Below, piece by piece: positions 58,954-64,000 of a stretch of 64,000 nt of DNA. Source of the stretch: Bacillota bacterium (lineage in GTDB: Bacteria; Bacillota; Clostridia; Lachnospirales; Lachnospiraceae); NCBI GenBank assembly GCA_023398375.1, contig JAEWSH010000084.1, positions 310,001 to 374,000 on the forward strand, read 5' to 3'. Below the pieces are notes generated by a model, which did no database searches, had not been told where the DNA came from, and saw nothing but the letters and a program-made list of their open reading frames with translations. The translations under genes and the position numbers were made by a program. How positions within the stretch are numbered: position 1 is the first letter of the stretch; each line of letters begins with the position of its first letter.

Positions 58954-59766
58954 ATGCAAATTTCTGTTTTTTATGACCATATTCAAGAAGCTTCCGTACA
59001 ATCAGGTCTTTCAATTCAAGAAATTCTACCACAAATTCACACTTTTGGCATCGATGCTTTGGAATGCTGTATTGATGCTGTAAAAGGGAAAGAGTCATCT
59101 ATGAGGCGCATGTTCGAAGCAGCCGGATTACAAGTATCTTGTCTCTACGGCACTTTTCAGCTGGCAAAGAATCCCAACCAAAAAGATGCCTATGAATTTA
59201 TTGATTCTGCAGAAAAGATGGGTTGTGATAAAGTGCTGATCATTCCTGGATTTGTATCTGCCAATGCTTTCTTATTTATCAAAAAGCATGCTATGAAGAA
59301 GATGGCATATGCACTTAATAAACTATGTGCTTATGCCGCAAAAAAAAGAATTGTTATTACAATGGAAGATTTTGATGACTGCATCGCTCCTTTTTCTACA
59401 GATGATGAATTGGTGTGGTTCATGAGACAAGTTCCAGCCTTACATTGTACTTTTGATACCGGTAATTTTAAGTATCAGGAAATAGATGAATTACAGGCAT
59501 TTACAAAACTCAAAAATAAAATCGTACATGTTCACTGTAAGGACCGTGCACTGACTGGCCTTTCCGGAGAAACTCCTAAAGTTACAGTTGCAGGTAATTC
59601 TTTCTACACAGCTCCTGTAGGATCCGGGTGTATTCACATGAAAGAGATATTCGACAAGTTGAATTCGATTGGATATGACAGTACACTGGCAATTGAACAT
59701 TTTGGTGCACCTGACCAATTAAGTTACATAAGGCAGTCTGCTGCTTGGATCTCTACTAACTACTAA
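58954..59766 (+). CDS. Sugar phosphate isomerase/epimerase family (TIM barrel)
   Basis: A 270-residue AP-endonuclease-2-like TIM barrel. Visible metal-site patterns: ITMEDFDDCIAP (Glu) near 130, HCTFDTGNFKY near 168, VHVHCKDRA near 190 and LAIEHFG near 247. Likely acts on a sugar or inositol derivative; the substrate cannot be told. Followed 77 bp downstream by a ThuA-domain gene in the same direction, so a small carbohydrate operon is likely. Confidence 0.88.
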   Translation: MQISVFYDHIQEASVQSGLSIQEILPQIHTFGIDALECCIDAVKGKESSMRRMFEAAGLQVSCLYGTFQLAKNPNQKDAYEFIDSAEKMGCDKVLIIPGFVSANAFLFIKKHAMKKMAYALNKLCAYAAKKRIVITMEDFDDCIAPFSTDDELVWFMRQVPALHCTFDTGNFKYQEIDELQAFTKLKNKIVHVHCKDRALTGLSGETPKVTVAGNSFYTAPVGSGCIHMKEIFDKLNSIGYDSTLAIEHFGAPDQLSYIRQSAAWISTNY

Positions 59767-59843
59767 TAATCTCATTATCTGCAGATCATAACATCCGTAA
59801 TCGCAAAAATTATTTTCGTATCTATAAGGAAGGAACACTCATT

Positions 59844-60572
59844 ATGATTCATGTAACAATTTGGAATGAATATATCCACGAACGAGAACTACCTGAAATT
59901 CAAAAAGTATATCCTGATGGAATTCATCATTGCATCGCTGATTTTCTTAAATCAGACGGTGATATCGCTGTAACCACTGCAACGCTTGATATGCCTGAAC
60001 ATGGTCTTACTGAAAAAGTAATCGCAGACACGGATGTCTTGATCTGGTGGGGTCATTGTGCCCATGATCAGGTATCGGATGCAATTGTTGACCGTATCCA
60101 TACGAGGGTATTACAGGGAATGGGACTTATTATTCTACATTCTGCTCATTATAGTAAGATATTTAAATCTTTACTTGGAACTTCCTGCAGTTTAAGATGG
60201 CGTGAAAATGACAGAGAGCGTATCTGGTGTGTAAATCCGTCACACCCGATTGCAGAGGGCCTGCCTGCCTTTTTTGAATTGGAGCAGGAAGAAATGTATG
60301 GTGAGTATTTTGATATTCCGCATCCGGATGATATTATTTTCCTTGGCTGGTTCGCAGGCGGAGAAGTTTTCCGAAGTGGCTGCACTTTCACAAGAGGCAG
60401 AGGAAAGATATTTTATTTTCAGCCAGGACACGAAGAATATCCCAATTATTATCGCCCCGAAATAAGAACCATCATAACAAATGCAGTTCACTGGGCAAGA
60501 CCAATTAATCCTCTTACCAATCCTATCGAATGTATTGACCAGGCAACGAGACCAGAAGATCACATTCAGTAA
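59844..60572 (+). CDS. ThuA domain protein
   Basis: A 242-residue class I glutamine-amidotransferase-like fold of the ThuA family (trehalose utilisation). Recognisable: VTIWNEYIHERE, VLIWWGHCAHDQV, GLIILHSAHYSKIFK, GYDEYFDIP-type region with EEMYGEYFDIPHPDD, and FYFQPGHEEYPNYY. In other bacteria it acts with sugar dehydrogenases in disaccharide conversion. Its 3' end overlaps the MATE gene tail by 7 bp, convergent. Confidence 0.88.
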   Translation: MIHVTIWNEYIHERELPEIQKVYPDGIHHCIADFLKSDGDIAVTTATLDMPEHGLTEKVIADTDVLIWWGHCAHDQVSDAIVDRIHTRVLQGMGLIILHSAHYSKIFKSLLGTSCSLRWRENDRERIWCVNPSHPIAEGLPAFFELEQEEMYGEYFDIPHPDDIIFLGWFAGGEVFRSGCTFTRGRGKIFYFQPGHEEYPNYYRPEIRTIITNAVHWARPINPLTNPIECIDQATRPEDHIQ

Positions 60573-61894
60573 ATTTCTTTCATTAGTATGATACCTGAAA
60601 ATAAAGCTGCCAAGATTTCTGCGATCGGAAATGCAATCCAGACACCATAGAGGCCGATTACTTTTGAAAAAAGATAAGCGCATGGTAAAATAATTACCAA
60701 TTGTCGTAATAGAGTAATCTGTAAGCTTTTCGTGCCTTTCCCTTTTGATTCAAACACTGCGGCTGTAATATTTCCTATCGTTGATGGCAGGAATCCGATA
60801 CTGATAATACGCAGTGCTATTACACCAATTTCTTTCATCTCGCTGCTGGCCTCAAAAATATCCATGATGGGTACTGGCAGACACCAAAATAGAATTGTTC
60901 CTACTGTCATTAAGGTTCCTACTATTATAATTGCTATTTTTATTGCTTCTACTTCTCTTTTCTTATTTCCTGCTCCGTAATTGTAGGCAATCACAGGACG
61001 AATTCCCTGCACCAATCCAGTTGCCGGCATATATACAAAAGTCTGCAGTTTGTAATAAATTCCAAATACAGATACAGCCAATGTCGAGAATCTAATTAAG
61101 ATACCATTCAATCCTGCGACCAATACGGAAGGCAATGCCATTATTAAAGTGGAAGGTATTGCGACCGCATAGATTTGCTTTACTATGACCGGTTCTAATG
61201 AAATTTTTTTCACTTCTAAATGAATTCCGCTTTTACCCTTTGCAAATAGGATAGCTCCCGCAATGCACGATGTCATCTGCCCCATAACAGTTGCTATGGC
61301 TGCTCCTTTCACACCTAGTGCAGGCATACCACATAGACCAAAGATCAGAATCGGATCCAATACAATATTTATAATGCAGCCTGCTGCTTGTAACATCATA
61401 GGAATCAGCATCTTCCCTGTTGCTTGAAATATCTTTTCAATTGTAATATGAAAGAGTTGTCCAAAACAGAAAATCATGACTATATATCCATAATCATAAC
61501 ATAACTGGACTACATTGCTATCCCTGGTAAAAAAATGTACAAAGGGATGGATAGCAATGATACCGATTAATGCAATCACTATATAATGAATACCTGTTAA
61601 AAAAAATCCCGTAATACATGCTTCATATCCCTTTTTCTTATTTCCGGCTCCGAAACTTCTTGCCATATATGAATTCAAACCCACGCCCGCTCCAACAGCT
61701 ATCGATAATGTAAGATTCTGTAAAGGATATATAATTGATACAGCTGATAGTGCAGCTTCACTTAATCTGGCTACAAAAATACTATCTACTATATTATATA
61801 GTGACTGGATAAACATGGATATCATTGGCGGCAGTGCCATTGATATAATAAGTGGAAACATTTTTTTTGTCCCCATTTTGTTCTCATGATTCAT
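60566..61894 (-). CDS. MATE family efflux transporter
   Basis: A 442-residue membrane protein with twelve hydrophobic segments and two MatE halves (SIFVARLSEAALSAVSIIYPLQNL early; GIRPVIAYNYGAGNKKRE near 300). It exports drugs or metabolites in exchange for Na+ or H+. The start at 61894 (MNHENKMGTKK) follows TGAGG at good distance; the frame opens at 61927. Confidence 0.92.
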   Translation of the reverse strand: MNHENKMGTKKMFPLIISMALPPMISMFIQSLYNIVDSIFVARLSEAALSAVSIIYPLQNLTLSIAVGAGVGLNSYMARSFGAGNKKKGYEACITGFFLTGIHYIVIALIGIIAIHPFVHFFTRDSNVVQLCYDYGYIVMIFCFGQLFHITIEKIFQATGKMLIPMMLQAAGCIINIVLDPILIFGLCGMPALGVKGAAIATVMGQMTSCIAGAILFAKGKSGIHLEVKKISLEPVIVKQIYAVAIPSTLIMALPSVLVAGLNGILIRFSTLAVSVFGIYYKLQTFVYMPATGLVQGIRPVIAYNYGAGNKKREVEAIKIAIIIVGTLMTVGTILFWCLPVPIMDIFEASSEMKEIGVIALRIISIGFLPSTIGNITAAVFESKGKGTKSLQITLLRQLVIILPCAYLFSKVIGLYGVWIAFPIAEILAALFSGIILMKEIY

Positions 61895-61965
61895 AAATAC
61901 CTCATTTCTACGCTGCTTTATACGCATCTCCTACAACATTTTTGCCATACACACAAAAAAAGACT

Positions 61966-62016
61966 ATATCCGCTTTGTTTGTAACTCAGAAAACAAAGAA
62001 AAGATATAGCCTTAAG
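61966..62016 (-). terminator. Terminator downstream of the HAD gene
   Basis: On the minus strand AAGGCTATATC ... GATATAGTCTT with an inner CTTTGTTT/AAACAAAG stem, followed by TTTTTTT. It ends about 50 bp after the HAD stop and lies just upstream of the MATE gene. Confidence 0.85.
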
Positions 62017-62064
62017 GCACAAATATTTAACTCGGTATACTGTATCATGATTGATCTATTACTG

Positions 62065-62760
62065 TCAATACCCGGTCTGTATATTCCCATCACTCCGACG
62101 CACAATTTCTCTTTCAATAAACTTCTTTACTTCTATTAATGAATCAAACTTACGATAAAGCAAATTCTTAATTTCTTCTGTCGGCTGCACCTGATCCGGC
62201 ACCATAATTGGCAGCATTCCCGCAGCATATGCAGAGCGGATTCCATTTGGTGAATCCTCAATCGCTAAACACCTATCCGGTGCAACACCAATCGCTTTGC
62301 ATGCCTTAAGATAGATATCCGGTTCTGGTTTACTGTGTTCGATCGTATCTCCACCTATAATTACCTCAAAATATTTCTCCATATCATGTGCTCGGATATG
62401 TTTAAATATATTTTCTGTTCTGGAAGAAGAAGCAAGCCCAATTTTTAAGGAAGTTGTCTGTAAATAAGATAAGATTTCACAGGCTCCTTTCATGACAGGA
62501 AGACCATTCTTAGATATTTCTTCATAAAATTTCCCAGCAGTCTTTTCTCTAAATGCAGAATAATCGAATTTTTCTCCAAACATTTTATGAAAAAATATCT
62601 TCGTATCATTGAGATTTAATCCAATACACCCCTCCACAGCTATTTGCATTTTTTCTCTTGGAATATTTCTTTCCTCTGCTTCCTGATACCAACAAGTCGT
62701 AATAATTCTTTCTGAGTCAAATAATATTCCATCCATATCAAAAATAACTGCTTCAATCAT
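62065..62760 (-). CDS. HAD family phosphatase / beta-phosphoglucomutase-like
   Basis: A 231-residue HAD superfamily protein with helical cap. Motif I IFDMDGILFDSE (nucleophile Asp, first Asp) near 6-17; motif II Ser in IGLASSSRTEN near 113; motif III Lys in HSKPEPDIY near 146; motif IV CLAIEDSPNGIRSA near 168. Substrate probably a sugar phosphate. Single-gene unit with a terminator. Confidence 0.93.
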   Translation of the reverse strand: MIEAVIFDMDGILFDSERIITTCWYQEAEERNIPREKMQIAVEGCIGLNLNDTKIFFHKMFGEKFDYSAFREKTAGKFYEEISKNGLPVMKGACEILSYLQTTSLKIGLASSSRTENIFKHIRAHDMEKYFEVIIGGDTIEHSKPEPDIYLKACKAIGVAPDRCLAIEDSPNGIRSAYAAGMLPIMVPDQVQPTEEIKNLLYRKFDSLIEVKKFIEREIVRRSDGNIQTGY

Positions 62761-62840
62761 ATTAACTATTCTCCACTTCTTTTTGTTAAATTATCCCCAA
62801 CAATCCGTTCTTTATCAAGAGTTATGCACAAACTACATAT

Positions 62841-63461
62841 TTATTGGGCAAACTTTGTCATAATCTTTGGTTCTTGCTCAGGTATGGTGATTCCTGCTTT
62901 TTTACCAGCTTCCATACATTGTAACATCCAGACCATATTTCGTCCAAGCATACGCATTGTCTGAAGTCCTTCTTCATCTTTTTTGATGTCTTCCGGAGTA
63001 CTGCCATGTACCATATTCCAATAATTCGAAGATACAATCGGCATATTTCTAATTGTAAAATACTTATTAATCTGATCAAATGTAGCTGTTGTTCCTCCGC
63101 GTCTGGCACTTACAACACAAGCAGCAGGTTTATATGCCAATTTTTTACTCGCATAAAAAAGTCTATCCATACAGCTGGTAATCATACCCGTTGCAGCTGC
63201 ATAATGCACTGGTGTTCCAAAAATAAATCCATCTGCGTGCTCAGCTTTTTCAATTAATAGGTTAACAATATCATCATTAAATACACATTTTCCTATTTTT
63301 CCACATCCACCACAACCGATACAGCCTCTAACTGGTTTTGATCCTAAATGAAATATTTCTGTTTCAATTCCAGATTTTTCCATTTCTCCTTTTACTTCAC
63401 ACAAAGCTGTATAGGTACATCCTTTTTCTTTTGGACTTCCATTTATTAATAATACTTTCAT
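62841..63461 (-). CDS. Flavodoxin family NAD(P)H reductase / iron-sulfur flavoprotein-like
   Basis: 206 residues. FMN-binding loop LLINGSPKEKGCTYTAL at the start; a Cys cluster CIGCGGCGKIGKC near 47-59 that could bind an iron-sulfur cluster; then GFIFGTPVHYAAATGMITSCMDRLFYA. Typical of the Clostridial ISF/NADPH-dependent FMN reductase family. Electron partner unknown. Confidence 0.88.
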   Translation of the reverse strand: MKVLLINGSPKEKGCTYTALCEVKGEMEKSGIETEIFHLGSKPVRGCIGCGGCGKIGKCVFNDDIVNLLIEKAEHADGFIFGTPVHYAAATGMITSCMDRLFYASKKLAYKPAACVVSARRGGTTATFDQINKYFTIRNMPIVSSNYWNMVHGSTPEDIKKDEEGLQTMRMLGRNMVWMLQCMEAGKKAGITIPEQEPKIMTKFAQ

Positions 63462-63516
63462 TCATTACCTCTTTATACTTTCTGAAATATTTTCATAATC
63501 TGACAACGTATATTCT

Positions 63517-64000
63517 TTATAGGTTGAACTTTCCTACAACATTACTTAACTCTGATGCAATATCTTGTTGCTCATTTGACATTATTGATACTTCATCAAC
63601 GACTTTTGATACTTCATTTACAGATTCCATTGTCTTGCTGCTGTTCTCTGCTGTATTTTGGGCCGATTCTGCGATATTTTGGATGGCTGAACTTACTTCC
63701 CCCATAATTCTTTCAATATCCTCTGACATAATAGATATTTTACCGGACAGTTTTTCAATAGAAGCTGCATCTTCTCCGTATTGCTTTGCTACATCCGTAA
63801 AGTTATAATAATCAGGGGTCACTGTTCCCGCCAAAAATCTTAATAATGACTTTGAGTCCTCTGTCAGTTGATTAAATGCCTCTTGCACTTCTACTATTGT
63901 ATGTTGTATCTCATCTACTGCTTTAGATGTTTCACCAGCTAATTTACCAATCTCACTTGCAACAACTGCAAATCCTCTTCCCTGCTCACCAGCTCTGGCA
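63517..64000 (-). CDS. Methyl-accepting chemotaxis protein, C-terminal part (5' end beyond window)
   Basis: The frame runs open to the right edge of the window. The highly conserved hairpin tip of chemoreceptors is visible as ARAGEQGRGFAVVASEIGKLA, followed by a descending helix (ETSKAVDEIQHTI ... SAIQNIAESAQNTAENS ... VSIMSNEQQDIASEL). This region binds CheA/CheW. The ligand-binding part lies outside. It fits with flagellin and fliS as evidence for motility. Confidence 0.92.
   Translation of the reverse strand, partial: ARAGEQGRGFAVVASEIGKLAGETSKAVDEIQHTIVEVQEAFNQLTEDSKSLLRFLAGTVTPDYYNFTDVAKQYGEDAASIEKLSGKISIMSEDIERIMGEVSSAIQNIAESAQNTAENSSKTMESVNEVSKVVDEVSIMSNEQQDIASELSNVVGKFNL

Overview
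The window looks like a low-GC, anaerobic, flagellated Firmicute of the Lachnospiraceae type. The gene content points there: a Clostridia-style Tad/Flp pilus locus with DUF5702 and FHA genes, BofA next to YaaL, DUF6240 and flagellin genes, DUF5688, and strong AGGAGG ribosome binding sites. The assignment rests on gene content only; no 16S gene is present.

Layout. (1) 1-9.8 kb is ordinary chromosome: an ABC-2 permease (cut by the window edge) with its ATPase and GntR regulator, pgi, a small membrane protein, a TSCPD protein and murG, then HIT, flavodoxin/SCP2 and rhomboid genes. (2) 9.85-17.78 kb and 44.55-46.62 kb are the two halves of one Tad pilus operon read right to left: prepilin peptidase, TadZ, CpaF/TadA ATPase, TadB, TadC, Flp pilin, DUF5702, TadE-like protein, second prepilin peptidase, TadE-like protein, FHA protein. 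(3) 17.78-44.56 kb is a mobile element of about 26.8 kb inserted inside the cpaF (tadA) ATPase gene. (4) 46.7-58.6 kb is chromosome again: bofA, yaaL, fliS, flagellin, a 1056-residue DUF6240-like protein, glgB, a TPR/AAA-like protein, rsmA and tatD. (5) 58.8-64 kb holds tRNA-Lys(CTT), a sugar isomerase, ThuA, MATE, HAD and flavodoxin genes, and a truncated chemotaxis receptor.

The element carries a tyrosine integrase at its left end, a serine recombinase, a small excisionase-like protein, a D12-class adenine methyltransferase, a very large secreted protein with small lipoproteins, a zinc-ribbon/nuclease-like protein, a HEPN/MNT toxin-antitoxin pair, two paralogous envelope proteins with duplicated promoters, several unknown genes, an AT-rich 20-bp-repeat region, a DUF5688 protein and, at the right end, a membrane-anchored KAP NTPase. 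I saw no capsid, terminase, relaxase, coupling protein or VirB4 gene, so it is not an obvious prophage or conjugative element. Paired decamers and an 8-of-9 bp core repeat mark its ends. Joining the flanks at the core restores a continuous cpaF frame of about 405 codons, so excision should restore pilus assembly.

The most unusual signal is the heptamer CATAAAC. I counted 25 copies between 25.1 and 40.7 kb plus one at the left end, all on the + strand, in coding sequence of every frame and in intergenic DNA. I found only one copy in the roughly 37 kb of flanking chromosome. The only inverse copies in the element (two) lie just where the coding direction flips at 41.0-41.3 kb. I know of no described system with this word.
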